Source: Linum tenue
Taxonomy: Eukaryota; Streptophyta; Magnoliopsida; Malpighiales; Linaceae
Direction: 5' to 3'
DNA length: 64,000 nt
Assembly: GCA_946122785.1 (NCBI GenBank)
Contig: CAMGYJ010000007.1
Coordinates: forward strand, 36,481,587 to 36,545,586
Under the pieces are notes generated by a model. That model ran no database searches. It was not told the DNA's origin and saw only the letters and a program-made list of their open reading frames with translations. A program made the position numbers and the translations under genes. Positions 10,604 through 21,748 of the stretch are shown here, piece after piece (positions within the stretch are counted from its first letter, which is position 1; each line of letters starts with the position of its first letter).

Positions 10604-11760
10604 CTAAGGGTCCTCGAGCTTGATCAGCAGCTCTGCGCGCTCGACAGCACCTCCCAAGTACAACTTTAGGAGGCGGCCATTCACATTGAATGGCTCAGTT
10701 TGAGCATTGCTGATCTCCACCGCACCGTGCGGGAAAACTTGAGTGACCGTGAAGGGTCCCGACCACCTCGAATGTAGCTTGCCCGGGAAGAGTTTCAGGC
10801 GTGCATTGAAGAGCAGAACACGATCACCTACCTGAAACTCCTTCGGGCCCCTTAACCGAGCGTGTGGAGACTCTTGGTTCGCTCTTTGTAGAGCAGGGTG
10901 TTCTCGTAAACGTGGTAACGCCATTCCTCCAACTCCAGCAGCTACAACTTACGTTCAGTACCTCAACACTCAAATCCAATTTTAGCAGCTTAAGGGCCCA
11001 GAAGGCCTTGTTCTCTAGCTCTACTGGCAAATGACACGCCTTCCCATAGTCAAGCCTATAGGGGGAAGTGCCAATCGGGTTTTTATAGGTCGACTTGTAT
11101 GCCCAAAGAGCATCATCCAGCTTGGTGGACCAATCCTTGCGGGACTAATCCACCGTCTTTTCAATTATTCTTTTAAGCTCTCGGTTCGTCAGCTCGGCTT
11201 GCCCATTTGACTAGGGATGGTAAGCCACCGACACCTGATGCTTAACACCATAGCGAGAGAGGAGTTTAGTTAATTGCCATTGAAAATGGATTCCTCTATT
11301 ACTAATGATGGCACGAGGTGTCCCGAACTAAGAGAACAACTGCTTCAGAAATGAGCAGACCCGTCTTGCATCATTGGTGGGCATGGCTTGAGCTTCTGCC
11401 CACCTCGAGACGTAGTCCACTGCAACCAGTATGTACAAATTGCCAGAGGATGGAGGGAATGGACCCATGAAATCGATGCCCCAAACATCAAAAATTTCAC
11501 AAATGACAGAAATATGTTGGGGCATCTCATCCCTGGAAGAAATGTTACCTGACCTTTGGCAGCGGTCGCACTATCGTGCGAAGGTGTCTGCATCCTTGAA
11601 GATCAAGGGCCAATAGAAGCCCAACAGTAGCACCTTCCGGGCCAGGTGGTTTCCTCTAGTAGGTCCCTCGTGGCATTGAGACAGGATGTCTCCCATCTCG
11701 TGCTCCATGACACAGCGCCGGATCACGCCATCTGCTCCGATCTTGAAGAGGTAAGGATCC
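10604..11760 (-). pseudogene. integrase relic (RE-2)
   Basis: In element order there is a zinc-binding region with HEGPTRGNH and CDRCQR, then the core with [12 protein letters not shown] (first catalytic Asp) and a segment reading IISNRGIHF where the second catalytic Asp is expected. Asn replaces Asp there. The third catalytic residue is in SNGQAELTNRELK. The C-terminal region has [34 protein letters not shown] stops lie at 10942-10944, 11145-11147 and 11211-11213, each where Gln is expected. The D-to-N change alone should abolish DNA joining. Confidence 0.85.
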
Positions 11761-13540
11761 TCCCAGAAGTAATGCTTCAGGTCGGAGAAGAACTTGCGCT
11801 TTGCATGAGTGGCCATCCCCTTTGGTAACTGCTTGTCCACCAGATAATTGGAAAAGTCAGAATACCAAGGGGCCACGCTGTCCACCAATGTCATCGCCAG
11901 CAATCGTTCACCCGGGAAAGAGTCATCGATCTCCTCCACGAAGTTTTCCACCGGAGGGGCTTCCAACCGTGAAAGATGATCTGCAGCAACATTCTCGGCT
12001 CCCTTCTTGTCCCGGATCTCTATATCGAATTCCCGCAGAAGCAGGATCCAGCGGATGAGCCTAGGCTTTGCATCAGCCTTGCTCATCAGGTAGCGAATCA
12101 CCGAGTGGTCTGTGTAGACCACCACATGGGAGAGCACCAGATATGGCCGGAACTTATCCAATGCATACACCACAGCGAGGAGCTCCTTCTCAGTGGTGGT
12201 GTAATTCTACTGTGCGTCGTTCAAGGTCTTCGACGTGTAGTAGATGGGCTGGAAGTGCTTCCCGCGTCTCTGACCCAGAACGGCTCCGACTGCATAGTCA
12301 CTCCCATCGCACATCAGCTCTAAGGGAAGAGACCAGTCAGGAGTCACCGTGATGGGTGCATGGGTAAGCTTCTCGTTCAATGTCTCAAATGCCGCTGTGC
12401 ACTCAGGAGTGAACTGGAATGGTGCATCCTTCTCCAGCAGCTTGGCCAGAGGCAGGGCAATCTTAGAGAAATCTTTAATGAAGTGTCGGTAGAAGCCTGC
12501 ATGACCCAGAAAGCTGCAATCCCCTTCACAGAAATGGGAGGAGGTAGCTGACTGATCGTCTCAATCTTCTTGCGATCCACCTCAATTCCCTGCTTGGAAA
12601 TCTTGTGCCCTAGCACAATCCCCTCACGGACCATAAAATGGCACTTCTCCCAGCTGAGTGCTAGATTAGTCTCCTCACACCTCTTCAGAATGAGTTCCAG
12701 GTTATGGAGACAATGAGTGAAGGAGTCTCCATAAACCGAGAAGTCATCCAGAAGACTTCCATGATCTCTCTGACCAGTCGGTCGAAGATTGCCAGCGTGC
12801 ATCTCTGGAAGGTCGCCGGTGCATTACACAGCCCGAATGGAATCCTCCGGTAAGCAAAGGTACCAAAGGGGCAAGTGATTGTGGTCTTCGCCTAATCCTC
12901 TGGTGCAATAGGAATTTGGAAATAACCAGACATGCCATCCAGGAAGCAACAAAACTCATGGCCAACCAACCTCTCCAGCATCTGATCAATGAAAGGTAGG
13001 GGAAAATTTTCTTTCTTGGTGGCATCGTTCAGGCGCCGGTAATCAATGCAGACTCTCCAGCCGGTCACGGTCCGCATCGGGATCAACTCTTTCTTCTCAT
13101 TCGGGACCACAGTCATCCCGCCTTTCTTCGGGACCACCTGAGTGGGGCTTACCCACTTGCTATCAGATATAGCAAAGATGATCCCTACATCCATTAGCTT
13201 CACAATATCTGCCCGGATCACTGCCACCAAGTTGGGAGACAATCTACATTGTGGCTGTCTGACTGGCTTAACCTCATCCTCCATCAGAATTCTGTGGGAG
13301 CAGAAGGATGGGCTAATGCCTCTGATATCTGTGATCTTCCATGCCATGGCCCGGGCATACTTCTGCAACAGAGCCACCAGCCTGCTCTTCTGCTCGGGTG
13401 TCAAATCCGAGCTGATAATGACCGGGAGCTTATTCCCCTCCTGGAGAAATGCATACTCCAGGTGAGAGGGGAGGGGCTTAAGCTCCAGCTCTGGCGGCTC
13501 CTCCAATGATGTAGCGATCCTCCGCGAGCTGCTCCTCCAG
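11761..13540 (-). pseudogene. reverse transcriptase and RNase H relic (RE-2)
   Basis: The RT is recognised by WVSPTQVVPKKGGMTVV, GWRVCIDYRRLNDATKKENFPLPFIDQML and FLDGMSGYFQIPIAPED, and by the catalytic LDDFSVYG segment near 12740-12760, which a frameshift separates from its upstream part. RNase H follows with TTEKELLAVVYALDKFRPYLV, VYTDHSVIRYL and DAKPRLIRWILLLREFDIEIRDKKGAENVAADHLSRL. A TAG at 12892-12894 replaces an expected Gln, and another TAG lies at 12207-12209. The residue pattern fits the Athila lineage of Ty3/gypsy. Confidence 0.88.
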
Positions 13541-14105
13541 CTACACATCATGTGATGCCTGTTCCCCTAACAAAAGACAACACTCGAGGAAATCGTCAAT
13601 ACCTGCACTCGTGATGGCTAGTGCGGTCTCAAAATCAGCAATAACATCATAGTAGTCTAGATCATCATGGAGCTGGGGGTGTTTCATATTATCAGAAACA
13701 GAGAAGGTGATTTGTTCACCCCCAGCTCGCAAAATCAATTTCCCATCATTCACATCAATGAGTGCCTTGGCGGTGGCGAGAAAAGGTCTACCCAATATTA
13801 AAGGCACATCCACATCCTCATTTATGTCCAAAATAAAAAAATCAACAGGATATGAGAATGGCCCTACTACGACTATCAAGTCCTCTGCAATGCCCCTAGG
13901 ATGCACAATGGATCTATCAGCAAGTTGAATGCTCATCCTAGTATCACTGGGTTCACCTAGGCCTAGCTTTTTAAACAGTTTATATGGCATGACATTTATG
14001 CTAGCGCCTAAATCCGCCAAGGACTTCCCTATATGCAAACTACCAATGATGCAAGGGATAGTAAAACTCCCTGGGTCTTTTCGCTTCTCTGGTAGTTTGT
14101 TCTAC
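13541..14105 (-). pseudogene. aspartic protease relic (RE-2)
   Basis: The protease frame contains HIGKSLADLGASINVMPYKLF, MSIQLADRS and PLILGRPFLATAKALIDV. It continues on into the linker before RT. It is the clearest open segment in RE-2 (about 165 codons). A TAG at 14103-14105 stands where RE-1 has Gln in AILQNKLP. Confidence 0.85.
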
Positions 14106-14952
14106 AGGATGGCAGAACACTCCTCGTTAAGCATCACCGTTGACAGCTCCCCAAGCTTCCTCTTGTTGGTGAGGAGATCCTTCATGAACTTGGCATACTT
14201 GGGCATCTTCGATAATGCCTCCACGAAGGGCATGCTTATGTTTACCTACTTCAGCATTGCCATGAACTTGGCAAACTCAGTCTCCAGTCGGTCTTTGTGA
14301 AACCAAGTAGGAAAGGGAAGCTGCGGTACATACTCCTTCACCACTGGTTGCGATTTAGGAGCAGGCACCTCAACCTCCTTTTCCATTTCCTCCTCATTAG
14401 CTTGAAGTGCTGAAGCAGGGGTCTCTCTCTCTTGTACCCGAACATGTGGATCAGCAGTCATCTTGCCACTCCTGGTAGTAATGGCCTTGCAGTGTTCATT
14501 TGGGTCCTGCGGATGAGGGATGGTCTGACCGGGCAAAGTACCAGGAGTCCTCTAGGCTATAGCCTGGGCCACACTCCCAAGCTGAGTTTGGATGTCCCGC
14601 AGCACAACCTGCGTGTTTCTCTGGCCAGCTTCTAGCTCCAAGAATTTACCTGAAGCTTTCTCCATGAACTGCTCGATATTATTGAACTTGTTCCGCCATC
14701 TGATCACTCTGTACTGGGGCTGCGGGAGCTGCCCCTGACTGATGAAATGGCCGCACCTGTGACTGAGGTGGAACTAACCCCTGTCTGGGCGGGTAGAGAG
14801 GCTGTTGCGGCTGCTGAAATTGCCCTTGTCTTGGCTGGTAAGGAGGCCTCTGGAAGCCAGGTGGTCCCTGGGGAACTGGTGGTCTAGAATTGGCCCCAAC
14901 CCAGGAGAAGTTGGGATGTTGGCGCCACCCCTTGTTGTAAGTGTTGCTATAG
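14106..14952 (-). pseudogene. gag C-terminal fragment (RE-2)
   Basis: Only the Pro/Gln-rich end of gag (PNFSWVGANSRPPVPQGPPGF, then a Gln-rich run) and the acidic segment before protease remain. The capsid domain and zinc knuckle are gone. A frameshift lies near 14690 and a TAG at 14246-14248. The upstream side ends at the deletion junction with LTR sequence. Confidence 0.8.
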
Positions 14953-16071
14953 GGGTTGATAAACTGTTGATTAACTGCGGAAGATCCGACAGTAGCTTGG
15001 AATCTCTTAAGCTGACCAAGCCCTCTCAGTCCAACTACCCGGGAGACGACTAGTCTTAACCGGGATAGAAAGCTGAGGCTATGAACGCACAACTCCACTA
15101 CTGGAATTGGATTCTAGTACAAAGCAGTAAATCGATTAACTCTCGTATAACCAATCTACCACTACCGATTGATGAAGCTCCAACAACCTAATCAGATTCT
15201 ACCTATCTCAGGTTGTAGCAGAAATCAAGAAAAGATGATCAGACTTCAATTCACTAAATGAATCATGCATCAATCGATTAAAATCAAATAGTATAAAAAT
15301 CCCAAGTCATTACAATCAAGATCCCTAACACATGGAACTAGGGTTCTTCATACCCAAGTGAGAGAAAGTTCTACTCCATAGAGAGAGAAAAGAAAACAGT
15401 AATCAGAGTAGTCATACTCATAAAGATGAGGAAAATATGCTCTGGGATGATGATCTTCACTCCTATGATGATCTCCAAGCTCGATTGATGAAACCCAGCT
15501 CCAAAATCACCTCTAGGATGTGTTCTTCACACGTTCTCTCTATATGGCTCTATTTTTGCTCCAAAAAGTCGATTCCCCCACTTTTGGCTCGAAATTGGGT
15601 TAAAACCCAAATTTTCCCGGCCACACGGCCGTGTGGAAATTCTAGCTGCCCGTGTGGCTCTCAAAACATCGCGTTTCGATTAGTGGGTTCTTAGGCATGC
15701 TGCACGGCCAGGGACACACGGCCGTGTGGATTTCCAGGCTAGCCGTGTTAGCTCCCTGGACTTTCCACACGGCCACAAGGGGTCCCCTACACGGCCAGTG
15801 TGGCTTGCCCATGCAAAATGGCGCCACACGGCCAAGTCACACGGCCATGTGGGATTTTAAGCGTGCCCGTGTGGCTTCCTCAGCTTCTCGCCAAACGTCC
15901 AATCTTCGTCCAATCGACCCAGAACTCGTTCCCAAACCATCATTCACATACTTGGACCTGAAATATCACAAACAAGAACAACCTAGCATAAAATCAGCCT
16001 AAAATATGAGAAATAAGACTCAAACGGTATAAGAATGGTGGACAAAAACATGTGTATATATCAAGTTATCA
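14953..16071 (-). repeat. RE-2 5' LTR, U5 end deleted
   Basis: Reading on the minus strand it begins TGATAACTTGATATATACAC at 16071 and matches the RE-5 LTR. It carries CACACGGCCGTGTGG palindromes (about 15618-15875) and the shared U3 module (about 15951-15996). It stops about 280 bp before the expected LTR end, where it runs straight into gag through a few shared bases (GGGT). Confidence 0.85.
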
Positions 16072-17044
16072 CATGCCTCTATGGCTTCAACCATCAATCA
16101 AAACTCACTGATTCACATTCATTCATATTTTTGCACTTGGTGGGCAATTTTCACATTCAACCACAAATTGTACACAAATTTATGCCCACCAAGGCTCAAT
16201 TAAGCTCATGCATCATCAAACATCATTCATTCACATTAATCGGCTAATCCTTCGCTCTAATTTATACATTCAACCATCAATTCACAAAAAAGAACCCCAC
16301 TTAACACCCTAATCCGATTCTCCAACAAACGAAAAAGAAAAAGTTGAAAACAAACCTGAAGACAAGTAGGGTCGAGGTGATAGTGAGGGGAGGGCAAGGG
16401 AAGCCAAAAAATGCACTTAAAATTGGCCAGAGAGGGTCGCCGGAGCCTTGCCGGAAAATCAACTAAGCCCAAATCACCCCAAAACTCGGGCAAAGGTGCA
16501 CCTAGATGAGGGGAGATTGGGTCTGCAATTTGTTTTGGGTTTGGTGGTCGGAGGTCGCCAGGATCTACAAAAATCGATGGGAAATCGCGATTTTCAGACG
16601 AGTTTTTGAAAATTTCCGGCGAAAAGGAGCGGTCACTGTTCATGCTCCTTTTATAGGTAGAACCCTCAGTTCACAGATGGAGGTGCCAGTTTACGGTCAC
16701 TAAAATCGCGAACATAACTCCATGACTCTGAACTAGGGTTAAACGATGAGTCGAAAGCAGGGGGAGCACCCTCAATTCACGGACGGAGGCACTACTTCAC
16801 GGTCATTAAGACCGTGAACTGGAAGCCCAAACCATGAACTGAGTGAATAATATGGCACTCCCAAAAATCTTTGATTCAATCTACTCAACTGTGCCCCTAA
16901 TTCGATCACACCATATCCCAAACACAAAACCACATATAGGCATGGTGACACCCAAATCTACCAGTTGAACTCTTCACACACACAAAAGGAGAAAAAGGGG
17001 AAAAAATGAATCGTTGTTGGGTTTCCTCCCAACAAGCGCTAGTT
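16072..17044 (-). other. RE-3 post-pol spacer
   Basis: No gene is seen here. Reading with the element, the post-pol motif (minus strand GCGCTTGTTGGGAGGAAACCC) is at about 17014-17040, a TTCACGGTC/GACCGTGAAC array at about 16635-16840, and a perfect eleven-pair stem at 16136-16146 and 16183-16193 with a 36-nt loop. A short G/E/P-coding-looking stretch near 16380-16640 has no recognised match. The segment aligns with 24701-25136 and 26468-26640 of RE-6. Confidence 0.7.
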
Positions 17045-17306
17045 TAACTTCTCTAGCTCGACGTCGGCCAAGAGTGGATCCGCCACGGTCTCAGGGCGAG
17101 GCTTGACACCTCCTTCCTTTAGCTCCTTAGGGTGGCCCTCTTGGCCGACACTTTCGCCTTACCCTTATCTTTTGATTGGGATGAGGCTTGATGAATCCTA
17201 TCCCTCAACACTCTCTTCTTCTTTCCTCCGGGCTTAGTACCCGCTTTGGTTTCCTGCACCTCATCATCAAATGGATCAACTGAAGAAGAAGAAGTTTCTC
17301 ACACTA
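17045..17306 (-). pseudogene. Lys-rich tail that takes the place of RT and integrase (RE-3)
   Basis: The frame encodes a basic segment including GTKPGGKKKRVLRDRIHQASSQSKDKGKAKVSAKRA and ends just before the post-pol motif. The equivalent part of RE-6 (24361-24700) reads GTKPKGE and KKDKGKSKV in the same position, directly after protease. The tail is thus a shared feature of this family, not a random join. I do not recognise its function; basic charge suggests nucleic-acid binding. Confidence 0.5.
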
Positions 17307-17556
17307 TGATAGAAACCTATAGTAGAAGAGAAGGGATTGAGAATCGAAGAAGAGAAAGATTTAGGGATTGAAGAGGATTGGGGAAAAATTGGAAGGAAGA
17401 AGAGATAAGGGATTTGACAATTTCTTATTGCTTAATCCGAAATACTGTTTTTGAACGCTTATATATGGATTACCGAAAATAAAAAATAACCACTCAACCC
17501 AGCCCAATACGACTAACCCACTCTACTCACTAAACCCGCTCGACGAGCTTCTATCA
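17307..17556 (-). repeat. RE-4 3' LTR
   Basis: It starts TGATAGAAACC and ends GCTTCTATCA, so its tips are inverted copies of each other. A TATATATGG motif (about 17460) lies in the middle. The adjacent polypurine tract is TCCCCCCACCCACT on the plus strand. Confidence 0.93.
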
Positions 17557-17571
17557 TCCCCCCACCCACTT

Positions 17572-18720
17572 CAGAATCGACCTTGCCCTCAAGGTCGAAG
17601 GTGGGCCGCTGCTTCAGCAGTGAGGTCTCTTCCAAAGTCGCGTCTTCCCACGCCATGTGCTGCCACTCGACTAGGCTCTCCTCCATGAAGCGTCCAGCCT
17701 TCTTCGTCCACCTCGTCTCAAGCACTCGCAAAGGCGTCAGCTCCAGGTCGCCATCTACTATGACAGGGGGCGCCGTGGTCTCCACTCGATCCGCCACTCC
17801 CCTGTACTTCAATAGAGAAACATGAAATGTTGGATGAATACGAGCACCTGTAGGAATTTGTAGCCTGTACGCCACCGGATTGACCTTTTCCAACACTTAA
17901 TAGGGTCCGAAGCACTTCGCCGCCATCTTCTAGTAAGCTCGCCGGGAAACTGAAGCCTGCCGATAAGGGTGAAGGCGAAGCAACACCCAATCTCCCCCCT
18001 CGAACTTTTCCTCTTGCCTTTCCGCGTCCACCAGCTGCTTCATCTTGTTATTAGCTACATCCAAATTAACCTTGAGTGGCCTCAAAGCTTCATCGCACGC
18101 CCCCAACCACCAATCCATCGCATCTACTGCACTTGCGCCACTCTGGTAGAGCACCAGGGAAGGAGGTGGCCTCCCATACAAAGCCTCGAACAGGGACATC
18201 TTGATGGCTCGGTGATAGGTGGTGTTATACCACAACTCAGCACATGGAATCATGGCCAACCAGTTCTTCAGATTCTGGTGCGCGAAGCAGCGGAGTACTG
18301 CTCCAAATGCCTATTAATCACCTTGGTTTTCCCATCTGTCTGGGGATGATAGGCCGAACTCATCAACAATGCTGTCGTGGCCAATGCAAATACCTCTTGC
18401 AAGAAGCGACTCAGGAAAACGGAGTCCCGATCGCTTGCTATCGACCTCGAAAACCTATGGTGCCTTACCAACCACATCACAAACTTCTCTGTTATTGTCT
18501 TTGCCGTGTACGGACGTGCTAAGGACATGAAGTGAGCATATTTTGTGAGTCTGTCAACGACCAAGAACATTACTGTCTTACCTCCCGAAGGTGGGAGACC
18601 GACAATGAAGTCCATGTTGATGTCCTCCCATACCTATTCCGGAACCGATAGTGGCTCAAGCAGACCAACAGGTTGAAGCTACGACGCCTTGATCCGCTGA
18701 CACGTGTCACATGATTCCGC
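17572..18720 (-). pseudogene. integrase with chromodomain, relic (RE-4)
   Basis: The core shows MDFIVGLPPS (first Asp) and SDRDSVF (second Asp). The expected catalytic Glu is Lys: DGKTKVINR instead of the usual DGQTEV. The C-terminal part has the GPY module and then VLETRWTKKAGRFMEESLVEWQHMAWEDATLEE, a chromodomain-like fold that in other chromoviruses guides insertion. TAG stops at 17930-17932, 18634-18636 and 18679-18681 and a TAA at 17897-17899 stand where Gln is plausible. The frame ends with TFDLEGKVDSEVGGG at the polypurine tract. Confidence 0.87.
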
Positions 18721-19999
18721 ATAACTCTTCACATCCTGTCCCATCTGAGGCCAAGAGAACTAGGCCCGAACCCGGTGAAGAGTGCGCTCCACCTAGGAAT
18801 GCCCGCCAAATGGTGAGTCATGAAACTCCTGCAGTATGGTAGTCACCAAGGATGATCCTTGTGGAAGGACCAGCCGGCCTTTGAAGAATACCAAGCCCTG
18901 TCGAAATGGGTAGTATCTTGGGGTTTCGCTACCCGCGATGGCCCGGCACTCCTGCAGGTACGAATCTGTCACCGTCAGCTCGCGTATGGCGTCCCAAAAC
19001 TGGGGCATCGGACCGATCACCGCCGCCACTTGTGAGTATCTCACCTCTTTGTTTCCTAGAAATTCCATCTGTAACCACGTTAGTGGGACCCGGTCGAAGT
19101 GGATCTCATAGTCATAACCCAACAACTTAGAGATCCACTTATGCTGATCTGGTGTAGAAACCTTCTGCTCAAAAAGGTTCCTCAAACTCTGGTGGTCTCT
19201 GTAGATGTGGAATTTCTATCCCAGTAAGTACGGCCTCCATGTCTGCACTGCGGTGATGATAGCCTGTATTTCCTTCTTATAGGTCGACCATGCTTCATTG
19301 GACGGGGCCAAGGTCTTACTCAGATAAGATATGGGGTGCCACTCTTGTGAGAGCATCTCCCCAATTCCCCTACCGGAAGCATATGCTTCTATCACGAACG
19401 GCTTGGAGAAGTCTTGCATAGCAATAGTGGGAGTCGACGTCATGACCTACTTCAGTGCCTGGAACGTGGCATCCGCCGCCGCAGACCACACAAACTCACC
19501 CTTCTTCAACAGATTGGTCAGGGGTCGGGCTATCATATTGTACCCCTTAACAAACTTCCTGTAATACCCCATCAACCCGAAAAAGCCTCTCAGTTTTGTC
19601 ACCGTGGTTAGAATCGGCCACTCCACCATTGCCTCGATTTTGCTCTGGTCAACTCGAACCCCCTGAGGTGTCACAATGTGCCCCAAATAATCTACCTCCT
19701 GACGTCCAAATGCACACTTGGGAGCCTTGATATAGTACTGGTGCTTCCGGAGAATCTCAAACACTTGTTGTAGATGTTGCACGTGATCCTCCAAAGACGG
19801 GCTATAGACAAGGATATCATCAAAAAACACCAGAACATACCGTCGCAGTAGAGGTCGGAATATATCATTCATCGCTGCCTGGAAGGTCGAGGGTGCCTTA
19901 CACAAGCCGAACGACATTATCAGGTACTCGTAGTGTTCGTTATGAGTCCGGAAGGCCGTCTTATGCACGCCTTCCTCCTCCGTCCGTATCTGGTGGTAC
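18721..19999 (-). pseudogene. RT C-terminal part and RNase H, relic (RE-4)
   Basis: After the RE-5 insertion the RT resumes at YHQIRTEEEGVHKTAFRT and contains the catalytic FFDDILVYS, then the thumb segment LGHIVTPQGVRVDQSKIEAM and RNase H with FVIEAYASGRGIGEML and WSTYKKEIQAIITAVQTWRPYL. TAG stops lie at 18760-18762, 18793-18795, 19217-19219 and 19447-19449. The lower part covers the connection and zinc-binding region of integrase (GGHS, CDTC). Confidence 0.87.
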
Positions 20000-20004
20000 G
20001 CGAC

Positions 20005-21743
20005 TGGTGACTTGATATATACACATGTTTTTGTCCAATTCTGATATCTTAAGTTTTGTGCATGAGGTGGCTGTCTTGAGTAAGTGGTTGAGTCAAGTCT
20101 ATGTTGGTTGATGAACAGAAGGGAGACTCTTCCTTTACTCGATTTTGCTGCACTCGAATGTCCTCTCTGGTGGTTGTCCAGGTTGCTGTTGAAGCTGTTC
20201 ATGTGTTGATGTCTGAAAGCCAATATGATTCCCGTGTTCTGTGCCTATATGATTTGTCCCCAATGTTGGTATTATTGAAATATGTTGAGCTTAACTTGTA
20301 TCTGACTTGGTTTGCTTGGGGACAAGCAAACGGTTAAGTGTGGGGGAATTTGATGACTTGATATATACACATGTTTTTGTCTACCATTCTTGTACCGTTT
20401 GAGTCTTATTTCTCGTGTTTTAGGCCAATTTCACGCTAGGTTGTTCTTGTTTCTGATATTTCAGGTCCTAGTACGTGAATGAAGGTTTGGGAACGAGTTC
20501 GGGGTCGATTGGACGAAGATTGGATGTTTGGCGAGAAGCTGAGGAATGCACACGGGCACGCCTAAAATTTCACACGGCCGTGTGAGTTGGCCGTGGGACA
20601 CCAATTTGCACGGGCAAGCCACACTGGCAGTGTAGGGGACCCTTTGTGGCCGTGTGGAAATTCCAGGGAGCTCATACGGGCAGACTGGAAATCCACACGG
20701 CCGTGTGACTCTGGCCGTGCAGCGTGCCTGAAGTCCACTAATCGAAACGCCACGTTTTGCACTTCCACACGGGCAGCTGGGGATTTCACACGGCCATGTG
20801 GTCGCAAAAATCTGGGTTTTAACCCAATTTCGAGCCAAAGGAGGGAGAATTGACTTTTTGGAGCAAAAACAGAGCACTAGAGAGAGAAAGTGCGAAGAAC
20901 ACATCCTAGAAGTGATTTTGGAGCTGGGGTTCATCAATCGAGCTTGGAGATCATCATAGGAGTGAAGATCATCATCCTAGACCAGATTTTCCTCATCCTT
21001 ATGAGTATGACTACTCTGAGTACTGTTTTCCTCTCCCTCTCTCTCTATGGAGTAGAACTTTCTCTCACTTGGGTATGAAGAACCCTAGTTCCATGTGTTA
21101 GGGATCTTGATTGAAATGACTTGGGATTTTTATACTGTTTGGTTTTAATCGACTGATGCATGATTCATTGAATCAATTGAAGTCTGATCATCTTTTCTTG
21201 ATTTCTGCTGCAACCTGAGATAGATAGAATCTGATTAGGTTGTTAGAGCTTCATCATTCGGTAGTGGTAGATTGTTATACGAGAGTTAATCAATCTAATG
21301 CTTTGTACTGGAACCCAATTCCAGTAGTGGAGTTCTGTGCTTATTGTCTCCGCAGTCTATTCCGGTGAAGGTTAGTCGCCTGCTGGTTAGCCTGCCTGAG
21401 AGGGCTTGGTCAGCTTAAGAGATTCCAAGCTACTGTCGGATCTTCCGCAGTTTAATCAACAGTAAATCAACCCAGGGTAATTACAACTGAGACCTAACTA
21501 AGGAGCTAGGGGGACTCATTCCCGAGTGACTCTTCCTTTGCTTTAGAAAACCGAACCATTTCCTGCTTTCTTACTGCTTTTATTTAAAACCACAATCAAT
21601 CGACTAAGTTTGCTAGATAACAAATATACACGGAGTAGGCAGTAGATCTAGACCCCGAGTTGACAATTAGAGCTTGCCTGTTACTGCATTTCCGGACTGC
21701 GATTACACTTGGTCGCAGTTTGGTATTGTGTTTTAGCGTGTCA
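20005..21743 (+). mobile_element. RE-5: collapsed LTR retrotransposon inside RE-4 RT
   Basis: GCGAC lies at 20000-20004 and 21744-21748, a perfect 5-bp target duplication. The left end keeps only the first 32 bp of the 5' LTR (TGGTGACTTGATATATACAC and a few more). It then passes into 3' UTR sequence matching RE-1 and RE-11, a polypurine tract (20334-20350) and a complete 3' LTR. The rest of the 5' LTR, the primer site, gag and pol are deleted. Confidence 0.92.
20351..21743 (+). repeat. RE-5 3' LTR
   Basis: It starts TGATGACTTG and ends TTTTAGCGTGTCA. It carries the U3 module (about 20429-20476), CACACGGCCGTGTG palindromes (about 20547-20805) and a CT-rich leader near 21025-21060. It is the closest relative of the RE-2 LTR in this window. 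Confidence 0.92.
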
Positions 21744-21748
21744 GCGAC

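Larger units (their letters stand above)
8573..16071 (-). mobile_element. RE-2: degenerate autonomous-type Athila-like element
   Basis: In element order (high to low coordinate) it shows a truncated 5' LTR, a gag C-terminus, protease, RT, RNase H, integrase, a post-pol spacer and the extra ORF-1 gene. That is the order of Athila elements. The U5 end of the LTR, the primer site and the gag N-terminus are lost in one deletion (junction 14953-14960). The 3' LTR is missing because RE-1 begins at 8572. Many stops, frameshifts and a lost integrase residue show it is dead. Its right flank at 16072 is the spacer of RE-3, so it was inserted there. Confidence 0.85.
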
